Source: Botrimarina mediterranea (lineage in GTDB: Bacteria; Planctomycetota; Planctomycetia; Pirellulales; Lacipirellulaceae). Taken from it: a DNA stretch of 64,000 bases. The stretch lies in contig NZ_CP036349.1 in assembly GCF_007753265.1 (NCBI RefSeq), positions 4,063,363-4,127,362 of the forward strand. Direction: 5' to 3'. Both the position numbers and the translations under genes were made by a program. Shown piece by piece: positions 35,447 through 46,957 of this stretch (positions within the stretch are counted from its first letter, which is position 1; each line of letters begins with the position of its first letter). Below the pieces are notes generated by a model. That model was given only the letters and a program-made list of their open reading frames with translations, was not told the origin of the DNA and did not search any database.

Positions 35447-36577
35447 TTACTTCAAGCCGGGCCCTTTATTCAGCGCCCCACCGACGAGGCGGCCGGGCTC
35501 GCGGGCGATCTTGTCGGTAAACACCCGGGCGTCGTCGAGGATCGGCCGCACTTGCTTGAGACGTTCGTCCATGTGGTAGAGCACCACGTTGGCGTTCGCC
35601 ACGACACGTTGCACTTCGTCGTAGAGCTCGGGGTCGTTGAGCAGCCGGTTGAGCGTGCCGCGGCTGGCGGTCATCGTCCCGACGAAACGTGACGCGTCGG
35701 CGAGCGTGCGGTCGAGGTTGTCGATCGCCGAGACCAGCTTCTGCGACAGCTCGGCGCCCTGGTCGCCTAGGGGCTTGGTGAAGCCTTCGAGGTTACGCAG
35801 GTTCGTCTCGGCGCTGTTCACAACGCCGCCGAACTGATCGAGCGTTTGCGTCGCCTTCTGCACGGTGGTGCGGGCGTCCGTGAGGAGAGCGGGGATCTCG
35901 TCGACACCACGCTGCAGGTCGGGGTCGCTCACCAGGGTCTCGACCTGCTTCATCGTCCGCTCCATCACTTGCATCGTCGCCTGAAATTCGCGCATCGAGA
36001 CGGTCATGTCATCCACGAGACTCGTCATGCGTTCGCCGCCGAAGTCGTCCCCTAGAGCGCGATTCACCTTGGTCGTCAACTGTTCTACGGCGGTGGCGGC
36101 GCGGCCCATCGACTCGATCGTCGGTCCCACATCGACCTGCAAGCTGGTGAGTGCTTCGATCGGGTCGGGGAGTGAAGAGGCCGCCACGAGCGAATCGGGC
36201 TCGAGCCGCTGCGGTGGCATGGTTCCGTCGCCAGCGTAGGCGAAGTTGATCACCGCGTCGCCAAAGAGAGACGAAGGCCGGATGCTGCAGGTGTCGGATT
36301 GGTAGATCGGCGCCCCCGGCTGGATATCGGCCGTGATCAGAACGCCCCCTTCGGGTAAGAAGTCTGCGCTGGTAACACGGCCTATCGCGACGCCATCCTT
36401 ACGCACGGGCGTGTTCTCGCCCACGCCCGGCGCGCGGTCGGTGCGGATTTTAATCTGGTAAGTCGACGCCCCAAGCGGCAACGACACGCCGGCGCCAAAC
36501 GTCGCCAGCACGGCCGCAATGCCCGAGATGACGAGCGTCACAGCGCCGACACGCAGTTCTTGGTTTCGGTTGGACAT
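35447..36577 (-). CDS. mlaD: MCE-domain (MlaD-like) ABC transport component
   Basis: 376 aa. One N-terminal membrane anchor (VGAVTLVISGIAAVLATFGA), then an MCE domain (YQIKIRTDRAPGVGENTPVRKDGVAIGRV ... SIRPSSLFGDAVINF) that forms the lipid-binding hexameric ring, then a long coiled-coil of about 230 aa (SMREFQATMQVMERTMKQVE, TTVQKATQTLDQFGG), longer than E. coli MlaD and more like PqiB/YebT-type needles. It is the third gene of the mlaE-mlaF-mlaD set, 37 bp after mlaF. Together they move phospholipids between membranes. The repeat-like GTGGGCAGT words lie in the short gap before its start. Confidence 0.9.
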   Translation of the reverse strand: MSNRNQELRVGAVTLVISGIAAVLATFGAGVSLPLGASTYQIKIRTDRAPGVGENTPVRKDGVAIGRVTSADFLPEGGVLITADIQPGAPIYQSDTCSIRPSSLFGDAVINFAYAGDGTMPPQRLEPDSLVAASSLPDPIEALTSLQVDVGPTIESMGRAATAVEQLTTKVNRALGDDFGGERMTSLVDDMTVSMREFQATMQVMERTMKQVETLVSDPDLQRGVDEIPALLTDARTTVQKATQTLDQFGGVVNSAETNLRNLEGFTKPLGDQGAELSQKLVSAIDNLDRTLADASRFVGTMTASRGTLNRLLNDPELYDEVQRVVANANVVLYHMDERLKQVRPILDDARVFTDKIAREPGRLVGGALNKGPGLK

Positions 36578-36614
36578 TTGGAGTGGGCAGTCGGCAGTGG
36601 GCAGGTAAAAACCG

Positions 36615-37445
36615 CTAGGCGATTTGTAGTTCTTCGAGGCGATCGCCGGCTTCGCCGCGGACGAATTGGGTGACGCGTGGGTCGCTCGATTTCTCGATCT
36701 TCTCGGCCAGGCCTTCGTAGACGATCTGCGATTCGTCTCCCTTGAGACGCGGCACCGGGTAGAGCATCACGATCCGGTCGGCGACCTTCCTCGCGCTGTG
36801 CATATCGTGCGTTACGACGATGCTCGTGACGGGATTCTCCGACTTCCGCAGATCACTGGTCTTGAGGATTAGTTCATTCACGACGTCACTCATGATCGGG
36901 TCGAGACCGGTCGTCGGTTCGTCGTAGAGCAGCACATCGGGGTCCATCATCAACGCCCGCGCAAGGCCGACCCGCTTACGCATGCCGCCCGAAAGCTCCG
37001 CGGGCTTCTTCTGCATCGCCGATTCGGGCAGGCCGACCTGACGCAGGTGCTCGAGCGCCTTCGCGCGGGCCTCGTCGGGCGTACCCCGCCGGTGTTCCAA
37101 GAGCGGGAACATCACGTTCTCCGCCACCGTTTGCGAGTCGAACAGCGCCGCTTGCTGGAACACGAATCCGAACCGCAACCGGGCGGCGGTCAAGTGGCGG
37201 TCGTCCAGTTCATTTAGCGTCTGACCATCGAAGACCACACGGCCCGAGGTCGGCCTTACCAAGCCGATCAGCGTCTTGAGTAGCACGGTCTTGCCGCACC
37301 CGCTCTCGCCGATGATCGCCAGCGTCTCGCCACGGCGGACGCCGAGTGACAGGTCGCGCAGCACCGTCTGCGATCCGAACTGGACCGACATCCGCTCGAC
37401 GGCAACCAGCGGCTCTTCGGTAGTTGAAACTGGCGTAGCCGTCAC
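36615..37445 (-). CDS. mlaF: MlaF-like ABC transporter ATPase
   Basis: 276 aa from GTG 37445, whose start overlaps the mlaE stop by 4 bases (GTGA). Walker A IIGESGCGKTVLLKTL, Q-loop VFQQAALFD, signature LSGGMRKRVGLARAL, Walker B VLLYDEPTTGLDP, H-loop VVTHDMHSA. The LFDS after the Q-loop and MRKRVGLAR are typical of MCE/organic-solvent-tolerance ABC ATPases. A much longer frame exists (to 38381), but its first 312 codons only mirror mlaE in another frame. Confidence 0.93.
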   Translation of the reverse strand: MTATPVSTTEEPLVAVERMSVQFGSQTVLRDLSLGVRRGETLAIIGESGCGKTVLLKTLIGLVRPTSGRVVFDGQTLNELDDRHLTAARLRFGFVFQQAALFDSQTVAENVMFPLLEHRRGTPDEARAKALEHLRQVGLPESAMQKKPAELSGGMRKRVGLARALMMDPDVLLYDEPTTGLDPIMSDVVNELILKTSDLRKSENPVTSIVVTHDMHSARKVADRIVMLYPVPRLKGDESQIVYEGLAEKIEKSSDPRVTQFVRGEAGDRLEELQIA

Positions 37446-38287
37446 ATCCCGCTCGGCGGCCAGAGGAAGTCGTGCATCCGGTCGAGCCCGATGCTCAGGA
37501 AGAGATCGAGCACCAAGATCGTTACGAACGATTGCACGAACGAGATCGTCGCCGCCTGGCCGACGCCCTCGGCGCCGGCGCTGGAGTGGAAGCCGCGGTA
37601 GCAGCTGATGATCGCGATCGCGGCGCCGAAGAAGAAGCTCTTGATGACGCCGTACGCGATGTCCCAGCGCTCGGTCCCTTCGCGGGCGTTCTCGAAGTAA
37701 AAGAACGGGTCTACGCCGAACACGTAGATGCAGTAGAACGCGCCGCCGAGCACGCCCATCGCGATCGCAGCGATCGTGAGCAGCGGGATCATCGCCAAGC
37801 AGGCGAGGAACCGCGGCGCTACCAAGTGTTGGATAGGGCTCGCGCCCATCGACGCCAGCGCGTCGATCTGTTCGGTCACTTTCATGGTGCCCAGTTCGGC
37901 GGCGATGGCGCTTCCGACCCGGCCGGCGAGCATGGTCGCGGCGAGCACGGGACCCAATTCGCGGAACATCGACAGGTTGATCATCACGCCAAGGCGTGAC
38001 TCCATGCCGAACGCGCGGAACTGGTAGTACGACTGCACCGCCAGCACCATGCCGATGAACGCGCCGGTAAGGCAGATCACCGGCAAGCTCGAGACGCCGA
38101 TCTGGTGCAAGCTCGCCACCAAGAGCCGCCGACTCGGCCAGCGCGCGACAATCCAGGAAAGTGTCTGCAGGAAGAAAATCGCCATGCTGCCGAGCGTCGC
38201 AACGCCTTCGAGCACCTTGGCGCCAACCCATACAACGCCATCCAACAGACCTAAGCCCGAACGCGCGGCGGCAAGCGGCGAAGCCAT
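37442..38287 (-). CDS. mlaE: MlaE-like ABC transporter permease
   Basis: 281 aa from ATG 38287. Membrane permease with the family pattern SLHQIGVSSLPVICLTGAFIGMVLAVQSYY, FRELGPVLAATMLAGRVGSAIAAELGTMKVTEQIDAL and the final helix with FVQSFVTILVLDLFLS. The AELGTMKVTEQIDAL coupling region is highly conserved in MlaE/TGD1 proteins. It is first in the operon mlaE-mlaF-mlaD. No mlaB or mlaC follows, as is common outside Proteobacteria. Confidence 0.93.
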   Translation of the reverse strand: MASPLAAARSGLGLLDGVVWVGAKVLEGVATLGSMAIFFLQTLSWIVARWPSRRLLVASLHQIGVSSLPVICLTGAFIGMVLAVQSYYQFRAFGMESRLGVMINLSMFRELGPVLAATMLAGRVGSAIAAELGTMKVTEQIDALASMGASPIQHLVAPRFLACLAMIPLLTIAAIAMGVLGGAFYCIYVFGVDPFFYFENAREGTERWDIAYGVIKSFFFGAAIAIISCYRGFHSSAGAEGVGQAATISFVQSFVTILVLDLFLSIGLDRMHDFLWPPSGM

Positions 38288-38805
38288 CGGAAGGACTCGG
38301 GCAGTGAATCGAGGCACGGACGAAAGCGCGGCGCAGGGCCATCGAATGCTTTCGACTTTGCCGGCTGGGCGACTTGAGCAAAATTTGCCGACGATGACGT
38401 TATTAATCACGTCTTACAGCAGACAGCAGCCGGCGGGTAACGAACTAGTCGCGCTTGCACCAATGGCGAGTGACGGAGGTGTCCATCCAGCCGGCCGCCC
38501 CCCCTCGGTGAGGGGTTCTTGGGTCCCAATTGCTACGGCGGCCGCTAACTCGATAACAGGCGGCTATTGGTTGATTGTGGCCCAATTGTTGACCGCATTT
38601 TGCAACGCAACTACCCTGCATTTGCTCTCGATGCTGGAGGCGAGGTCTCTGGGAGGGACTTTCTGGCTAACGCATCTTCGCTGATTCCCTTCGGCTGTCC
38701 CCCCTTGCCGCGGCCGAGACACGCTGCGGCCCTCTTTCCACCCGCCTTCCTGCCTGTCGTTTAGTTGCGGATCGACTCAGGCGATTACTCAATCACTGTA
38801 AATTG
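38288..38805. other. Divergent intergenic region mlaE / sugar dehydrogenase
   Basis: 518 bp between divergent genes; both promoters should lie here. The stretch from about 38480 is less GC-rich and holds no palindrome of the families listed. An open frame on the plus strand across 38049-38684 is a shadow of mlaE plus random sequence. I see nothing else. Confidence 0.5.
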
Positions 38806-40251
38806 ATGGCCTATCCCGTAAGCAAAATCACCCAGATTCTCACCGCGGTCGGCCTGATCCTCACGATGGCAACTGCGGCGGACGCTGTGCCCTTGCGCGC
38901 AGAGTTAGTCGCAACAACGTCCGGATTGCCAATCTACCTTTCGGCCACTCAATCGGATCCCAACAACATCTACTACGCGACGCGGGCGAGCGGCTTGATC
39001 AACGTGCTCGACCGGACGACTGGGGCTCTCAAGTCGACGTTTCTCGACCTGCCCAATTCGACGGGGATTCAAGACGGCTTGTTGTGTTTTGCCTTCCACC
39101 CGGATTACGAGACCAACGGCCTCTTCTACACCTACGTCTACCGTGACACGGACCCCTTTGTCCGTGTCGTCGAGCGGAAGCGTTCTGAGACCAATCCCCT
39201 GCAGGCTGACCCCACGTACGAGCGTCAGATTATGGAGATGCCGAACCGGGGGAGCCACAACGGTGGTTGGCTCGGCTTCAGCCCCGTCGATGGCTACCTC
39301 TACGTGACGACGGGTGACGGCGGAGCCAACAACGGCGTCGATAACGGCTTGCCCGCCCAAGACCCGAACGATCTACACGGGAAGGTGCTGCGACTCGATG
39401 TCAGTGGTGACGATTTCCCCGAGGACAGTACTCGCAACTATGCGATTCCTGCCAACAACGCGTTCGAGCCGGGCGAGGGCGCGGCGGAAGTCTATGCGCT
39501 AGGCTTGCGGCATCCTTACCGCGCGTCATTCGACCAGGCCAACGGCGACCTCTACATCGGCGACGTGGGCTCGAACATTTACGAGGAAGTTAATCTCTTG
39601 CCCACGGGGCAAAGCGGCGCCAATTTCGGATGGCGGGCGCTTGAGGGACCATTCGACGTCCCGTACGTAAATGACCCGGCTCCTCCCGACGCCATCGACC
39701 CCATCTACTACTATCCCTCCGTTTCTGGTGGCGTCTCGATCACAGGGGGAACCGTCTATCGCGGCGATGCGATCCCTGCCTTACAGGGGGAGTACGTATT
39801 CGCCGACTTCAACCAGCGGTACGTCCGTTCTTTTAATGTCGATGACGAGACGATCAACGTGATTGATCGCGGCCCTGAACTCTTCCCCGACTCTCTCCCC
39901 CCGCGCATCACCGCCATTACGGAAGACGCGATGGGCGAGCTCTATCTGGTCGATTATCTCGGCAACAAGATTTACCGTGTTGTCGCCGACGTACTTGAGG
40001 GTGACTTCAATGACGACGGCGTCGTTGATGCGGCGGACTACACCGTCTGGCGCGACAACGTTGGGAACGACGCCAGCCTTCTGCCTAACGACATCGACGG
40101 TGGAGAAGTCGGCGCCGCCCAGTACGATCGCTGGGTCGCCAATTACGGCCGCACCGACATCGCGTCCAGCGCCATCCCGGAACCGGCCGCCATCGGCATG
40201 GCGTGCCTCGGAGCCGTTTCACTGCTGTGGCGCCGACGGCTGCCCGGCTGA
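38806..40251 (+). CDS. Secreted glucose/sorbosone-type sugar dehydrogenase, PEP-CTERM
   Basis: 481 aa from ATG 38806 (MAYPVSKITQILTAVG); signal peptide ends near ATAADAVPLR. The body is a six-blade propeller of the PQQ-dependent aldose sugar dehydrogenase family: LLCFAFHPDYETNGLFYTYV, NRGSHNGGWLGFSPVDGYLYVTTGDGG, LGLRHPYRASFDQANGDLYIGDVGSN, EEVNLLP and GANFGWRALEG. A dockerin-like Ca-loop pair follows (GDFNDDGVVDAADYTVWRD and a weaker second one), then IPEPAAIGMACLGAVSLLW and RRR, the PEP-CTERM tail. It is probably exported and held at the cell surface or exopolysaccharide, oxidising sugars; PQQ is supplied elsewhere. Confidence 0.9.
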   Translation: MAYPVSKITQILTAVGLILTMATAADAVPLRAELVATTSGLPIYLSATQSDPNNIYYATRASGLINVLDRTTGALKSTFLDLPNSTGIQDGLLCFAFHPDYETNGLFYTYVYRDTDPFVRVVERKRSETNPLQADPTYERQIMEMPNRGSHNGGWLGFSPVDGYLYVTTGDGGANNGVDNGLPAQDPNDLHGKVLRLDVSGDDFPEDSTRNYAIPANNAFEPGEGAAEVYALGLRHPYRASFDQANGDLYIGDVGSNIYEEVNLLPTGQSGANFGWRALEGPFDVPYVNDPAPPDAIDPIYYYPSVSGGVSITGGTVYRGDAIPALQGEYVFADFNQRYVRSFNVDDETINVIDRGPELFPDSLPPRITAITEDAMGELYLVDYLGNKIYRVVADVLEGDFNDDGVVDAADYTVWRDNVGNDASLLPNDIDGGEVGAAQYDRWVANYGRTDIASSAIPEPAAIGMACLGAVSLLWRRRLPG

Positions 40252-40277
40252 GTTGAAGAGCCGGACGATCCAATCAA

Positions 40278-40313
40278 ACGCCGCCCCATTAGTGCATGCT
40301 AGTGGGGCGGCGT
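40278..40313 (+). terminator. Hairpin after the sugar dehydrogenase gene
   Basis: Stem ACGCCGCCCCA / TGGGGCGGCGT closing TTAGTGCATGCTAG, followed by CGTTCT. GC-rich stem 27 bp after the stop, with only a weak T-run; a likely terminator. Confidence 0.55.
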
Positions 40314-40318
40314 CGTTC

Positions 40319-40606
40319 TAGAGCGTGCTTCACTTGGCCGTAGCGCTTCTAGCCTCGCTCTGATCCACGACGCAATGTGGAGAAGTCTCGCGCAGAGACG
40401 CAGAGACGCAGAGTTGGATGCCTTCAAGACTCACGCAGAGGCGCTAAGCCGCAAAGAACGCGTTGCTGTGCGATCGTTTACAGCTACGCTCATTTCTCAA
40501 CGACTTTGTCTTTGCGCCTTGGCGGCTTGGCGTGAGTCTTCGCTGCCTACCCTCCGCGTCTCCGCGTCTCTGCGCGAGACGCTACAGCAAAATAAAGTCC
40601 GCTATA
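40319..40606. repeat. MITE-like palindromic element, copy 2
   Basis: Starts TAGAGCGTGCTTCACTTGGC, the same left end as the element at 3581, and ends CGCTACAGCAAAATAAAGTC then CGCTATA, a decayed version of the expected inverted end. The inside again has GCAGAGACGCAGAG and ACTCACGCAGAGGCGC paired with GCGGCTTGGCGTGAGT. 288 bp, no coding capacity. Confidence 0.65.
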
Positions 40607-40687
40607 GAACACCAACTCTGCCGTTAGATGCGGTCGCCTGAGACTAATCGAAGCACGACGCCTTCGAATCGAAGGTGTTGATCAAGC

Positions 40688-40718
40688 AAAAAGGCGGGCC
40701 GCACTCTGCGGCCCGCCT
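40688..40718 (-). terminator. Rho-independent terminator of clpC
   Basis: Perfect 12-bp stem AGGCGGGCCGCA / TGCGGCCCGCCT with a 3-base loop, followed on the minus strand by TTTTT, 33 bp after the clpC stop codon. Confidence 0.85.
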
Positions 40719-40751
40719 CGATGGTTGCGGTACTCAGGCGTCCTGCGGGGC

Positions 40752-43325
<2,574 letters not shown>

Positions 43326-43516
43326 GGAGTGTCTCCGTTGCGATAGCGAGCCCGGCGGCTCACTGGTTGGATCGGTTTAGCTCGGCGGGCTTGTCTTTCC
43401 GTGCCGGGGTCGCTTGTGGACGTCTTTCGGTAGTGTCGCTGTGCTGTCGTTGATGCGCTGTATTGTAGGCCTTTGTTCACCTTCTCACCAAGACGGTCCG
43501 CCAAGGCGGCGAACTT

Positions 43517-44221
43517 TCAGGCCACCCGACGCTGACCGGCGTCAGCCGAGGGCCGGGCAGAATCGATCGGCAGGATGGTGGGGTCCTCGTCTCTTTCGTC
43601 GGCCGCGGGCCGCAGGAACTCGTCGAGGCGGCGGTGCTCGTCGGTGATCTCGTGGCGCCAGGCGACAGCGGCGTCGAGCCGTTCGACCCGCCGCAGCAGC
43701 CGTTGGGCGTGGCGGTGACGCCCCGCTGTGCGGAGCACACTCACCAGCCAGAACCGGGCCTCGAAGTCGTCGCGGTCGCGGCGGATCGCCTCGCGGAGCT
43801 TGCGTTCCGCCGTGAGCCAATCGCCCCGCAGGTAGCTCGTTTGCGCCTCGCCCAATAAGGAGTCGTTCAGTAAGGAGTCGTTAGGAACAGGCTTTGATCG
43901 GTCGGTTTCGGCCGGGTCATTGCCGTCGATTGCCTCGCTTTCGGCGGCCTTGCGTTGGGCGGCCAATCGACGGAGCTCGCCGCGCGTTTCCCATAACGCC
44001 GCGAGCCATAGCGCAACGGCCGTTGCGCCACATGCAAACTTAAGCCGTGATTCCAGCCACGCGGGCCAAACTAGCGTCGCCAGAACCAGAACGTTCAGCA
44101 GCACCGAAAAGGCCAGCGCCAACGTCAGTCCCGCCAGTGAGCCCCGCACCCATAAGTGCGGCAACCCGGGCCACAGATAGGCGGCCCAGTGCAGGTGGCG
44201 GCGGGGCTGACGACGAGGCAA
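43517..44221 (-). CDS. Membrane protein with TPR-like tail
   Basis: 234 aa from TTG 44221, the only start that keeps the conserved beginning (HLHWAAYLWPGLPHLWVRGS). Two membrane helices (LAGLTLALAFSVLLNVLVLATL and LKFACGATAVALWLAALWE), then a charged helix, then a TPR-like pair (LLGEAQTSYLRGDWLTAERKLREAIRRDRDDFEARFWLVSVLR). NDSLL occurs twice in tandem (from a repeated 15-base word), a recent in-frame duplication. A similar WPGLPHLW opening occurs in planctomycete hypotheticals. Function unknown. It lies upstream of clpC on the same strand with a 190-bp gap. Confidence 0.65.
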   Translation of the reverse strand: MPRRQPRRHLHWAAYLWPGLPHLWVRGSLAGLTLALAFSVLLNVLVLATLVWPAWLESRLKFACGATAVALWLAALWETRGELRRLAAQRKAAESEAIDGNDPAETDRSKPVPNDSLLNDSLLGEAQTSYLRGDWLTAERKLREAIRRDRDDFEARFWLVSVLRTAGRHRHAQRLLRRVERLDAAVAWRHEITDEHRRLDEFLRPAADERDEDPTILPIDSARPSADAGQRRVA

Positions 44222-44711
44222 AAAACCGGCCCTTTCGGGTAGCCGCCGGCTTCATCGAAGCGGCGGCATGGCTAGTGAGTATGCAAATAGCGGGGCGCAT
44301 CGACGGGATAGGCCGATCCGTCCCGTCGTAACGGCGGCGCGGAGTGTATCGGTCGCCCCGAGGGGTAACAAGACAAACCCAACGGCGAAGGGGGTTTACG
44401 GCGAAACAGGACCGCTAGCAGCGCCCTCGCTGACGGCCTCTACAAACGTACGCCGCCGGTTGGATGTGGGATTCCACATCGTGCGGATTCGCCGCCAATG
44501 TGGCAGGCGAAGGTGAGGCGCCCTGTCTGGAAGAGGTTGAAGGGATCAATAACCAAGCCCCAATGACCAATTGAAGGGATCTGGGGCCGAAAATGTGGTG
44601 CTGTCGCCGTGCGCACTACAGCATTGGTCATTGGGATTTGGACATTGGTCATTAACTTCATCGCGCCTTTGCGTGAGACTACGACCTGAACTCTCCAAGC
44701 ACGCCCGGCCC
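44222..44711. other. Divergent region upstream of thiE
   Basis: 490 bp. It holds the CATTGGTC palindrome (44547-44655) in its right half. No thiamine (TPP) riboswitch: the THI-box core is absent, and an ACCTGAACTC near 44690 is not in the right context. The left half, 44222-44540, shows no gene. Confidence 0.5.
44547..44655 (+). repeat. CATTGGTC inverted short-word repeat, upstream of thiE
   Basis: Left CCCCAATGACCAATTGAAGG, right CATTGGTCATTGGGATTTGG then ACATTGGTCATT. Same family as 58479-58562. The right arm reads QHWSLGFGHWSL in the frame of the downstream thiE gene. Confidence 0.75.
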
Positions 44712-45776
44712 ATGAACCACCCAAACACCCTAAACCACCGCGTCATCCGGCTCCTCGACGCTTCGCTCAACCGGGCGAGCGAGGGCGCGCGGGTCGTTGA
44801 GGACTATGCACGGTTTGTGCTCGACGACGCTCACCTCGCACGGCTCGCGAAGGAGCTGCGGCACGGCATCGCGGCGGCGGGGGGCATTCTGCCGCTAGCA
44901 GACCGGCTGGCGTGTCGTGACACGCCTGGGGACGTGGGGACGGCGATCTCGACTGCTAGCGAGGGCCAACGCACCGACGCCTGGGCCGTCTGCGCCGCGA
45001 GCCTGGGTCGCTTGCAGGAGGCGATCCGCTCGCTGGAGGAGTATGGCAAAACGATCGACCCGGCCCTCGGCGCCCGGTTCGAGCGGCTGCGGTACGACGC
45101 CTACACGCTCGCCTCCGGCCTCGGCGGGACTCAACGCGGCCGCGAACGCCTCGGCGATGCCCGACTCTACGTCCTTATTGACGGCTCCGAATCGTCCGAA
45201 GCGTTCGCCCGACGTGTCGAGACGCTCTGCGAGGCGGGCGCTGATGTGCTGCAGCTCCGTGACAAGTCGCTCGACGATCGAACCCTCGTCGAGCGGGCTC
45301 GCCACTTAGCGAGTCTCTGCCGTCGGCACGGCGTCACGTCGATCATCAACGACCGGGCCGACATCGCCGTCGCCGCCGGGGCCGACGGCATACACGTGGG
45401 GCAAGAAGAACTGACCGTCGCCGACGCCCGTTCGGTTGTTGGGCCGGGGCGATTGGTGGGCGTATCGACGCACTCGATCGAACAGGCCCGCACCGCGGTG
45501 CTAGCCGGGGCGGATTATCTGGGCGTTGGGCCGACGTTCCCATCGACAACGAAGGCGTTTGCCGAGTTCCCGGGGCTCGATTTCGTCCGCCAAGTCGCGG
45601 CAGAGGTCTCGCTGCCGGCGTTCGCGATCGGCGGAATCACCCCGGCAAACGTTAGTGAGGTCGTCACCGCGGGCCTGCGTCGTGTAGCCGTCAGTGGGGC
45701 CGTATCCGGAGCAAGCGATCCGATAGCCGCCGTGGAATCGCTCGTCGCAACGCTCGGGGGCCAGTCGGCGGGATAG
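44712..45776 (+). CDS. thiE: ThiD2-ThiE fusion, thiamine-phosphate synthase
   Basis: 354 aa from ATG 44712. Residues 1-145 form a ThiD2 (PF17792) domain: VIRLLDASLNRASEGARVVEDYARFVLDD and GRLQEAIRSLEEYGK. The C-terminal 200 aa are thiamine-phosphate synthase, which joins HMP-PP and thiazole phosphate: VLQLRDKSLDDRTLVERAR, TSIINDRADIAVAAGADGIHVGQEEL, VGVSTHSIEQ, ADYLGVGPTFPSTTK and FAIGGITPANV, with the usual pyrophosphate-binding residues. The in-frame upstream extension comes from a palindromic repeat and is not counted. The next gene starts 92 bp on. Confidence 0.9.
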   Translation: MNHPNTLNHRVIRLLDASLNRASEGARVVEDYARFVLDDAHLARLAKELRHGIAAAGGILPLADRLACRDTPGDVGTAISTASEGQRTDAWAVCAASLGRLQEAIRSLEEYGKTIDPALGARFERLRYDAYTLASGLGGTQRGRERLGDARLYVLIDGSESSEAFARRVETLCEAGADVLQLRDKSLDDRTLVERARHLASLCRRHGVTSIINDRADIAVAAGADGIHVGQEELTVADARSVVGPGRLVGVSTHSIEQARTAVLAGADYLGVGPTFPSTTKAFAEFPGLDFVRQVAAEVSLPAFAIGGITPANVSEVVTAGLRRVAVSGAVSGASDPIAAVESLVATLGGQSAG

Positions 45777-45868
45777 AGTTGGGGCGTTAGAGTGTGTTGG
45801 CTCTTTCCGACGGCTCCGACTCCCTCACGGTCGCGGCTCAAAAAACTCAGCCCACTGCCCACTTCTTC

Positions 45869-46957
45869 ATGCTCCACGCGATCATCATGGCCGGCGGGTC
45901 CGGCACTCGGTTCTGGCCCGCTAGCCGCCGCGACAGGCCCAAACAGATGCTCTCGCTCGTGGGCGATGAGACGATGATCCGCCAGACCGCGCAGCGGCTC
46001 GGCGATGTCGTGCCGCCCGAACGGCGGATGGTCGTGACGAATCAGCGGCTCGTTGCCGATGTTGCAAAGCAACTACCGGAGCTCCCCGCGTCCTCGATCG
46101 TTGGCGAACCCTGCAAGCGCGACACGGCGCCGTGCATCGGCTTGGCGGCACTGCTGGTGGCGAAGGCTCGCAAGGACCCGGACGGGACGATGATCGTCAT
46201 GCCGGCCGACCATGTGATCGCCACGCCCGAAGTCTTTCAGGCAGCGGTGAAGCAGGCCGAGGCCCTAGTGGACGCTGAGCCATCGCGGATCGTCACCTTC
46301 GGCATCAAGCCGACCTACCCCGCCGAGATCTTCGGTTACATCCAACGGGCCGAAGCGCTAACGGACACTTGCGGCGACGCGTCAGCGTTCAAGGTCGCGC
46401 GATTCCGTGAGAAGCCCGACGCGGCGACCGCCGCCGAGTTCCTCGCCTCGGGCGATTTCTATTGGAACAGCGGCATCTTCTGCTGGCGGGCTTCGACCAT
46501 TCTCGACGCCCTGCGCGAACGCCAACCGGAGACGCTCGCCCACCTCGAAAAAATCGTTGACGCCTGGGACACGCCCGACGGGCCGGCCGTGTTCGAGCAT
46601 GAGTTCGCCGCCATCAAGGGCGTGTCGATCGACTACGCCGTGATGGAGCACGCCAAGAACGTCGCCGTCATCGAGGCGCCCTTCGAGTGGGACGACCTCG
46701 GCGGTTGGCAGTCGCTGCCGCGCCGCCTCGGCGCGGACGACGCCGGCAACACGATCGTCGGCAAGCACCTCGGCCTCAACACCACCGGCGCCATCGTCCG
46801 CACGACGCCCGACCACCTCGTCGTCACGCTCGGCTGCGAAGACCTGATCGTCGTCCACACCCCCGACGCCACCCTCGTCGCCAACAAGCACGACGAAGAA
46901 AGCATCCGGGCGATTGTAAAGGAGTTGGAGACGCGCGGGTGGGAGAGCTTTTTATGA
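45869..46957 (+). CDS. manC: Mannose-1-phosphate guanylyltransferase
   Basis: 362 aa from ATG 45869 (MLHAIIMAGGSGTRFWPASR). It makes GDP-mannose from mannose-1-phosphate and GTP for glycans and exopolysaccharide. The pyrophosphorylase motif GGSGTRFWPASRRDRPKQML, ETMIRQT, EPCKRDTAPCIGLAALL, VMPADHVI, FGYIQRAE and FYWNSGIFCWRA are all intact. It lacks the C-terminal mannose-6-phosphate isomerase domain of bifunctional enzymes. A GTG start at 45794 would add a segment derived from CCCACTGCCC repeats and is not preferred. Its last codons overlap the ruvX start (ATGA). Confidence 0.93.
   Translation: MLHAIIMAGGSGTRFWPASRRDRPKQMLSLVGDETMIRQTAQRLGDVVPPERRMVVTNQRLVADVAKQLPELPASSIVGEPCKRDTAPCIGLAALLVAKARKDPDGTMIVMPADHVIATPEVFQAAVKQAEALVDAEPSRIVTFGIKPTYPAEIFGYIQRAEALTDTCGDASAFKVARFREKPDAATAAEFLASGDFYWNSGIFCWRASTILDALRERQPETLAHLEKIVDAWDTPDGPAVFEHEFAAIKGVSIDYAVMEHAKNVAVIEAPFEWDDLGGWQSLPRRLGADDAGNTIVGKHLGLNTTGAIVRTTPDHLVVTLGCEDLIVVHTPDATLVANKHDEESIRAIVKELETRGWESFL

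Noticed and set aside
37446-38381. N-terminal 312 residues of a long frame continuing into mlaF
   Set aside because: It is the mlaE gene read in another frame (Arg-rich nonsense). mlaF starts at GTG 37445.
38049-38684. 211-aa plus-strand frame between mlaE and the sugar dehydrogenase
   Set aside because: The first part is the antisense of mlaE; the rest shows no conserved feature.
44680-44700. ACCTGAACTC resembling part of a TPP riboswitch upstream of thiE
   Set aside because: The rest of the THI-box (GGGGTGCC, CTGAGA in the right spacing) is missing.
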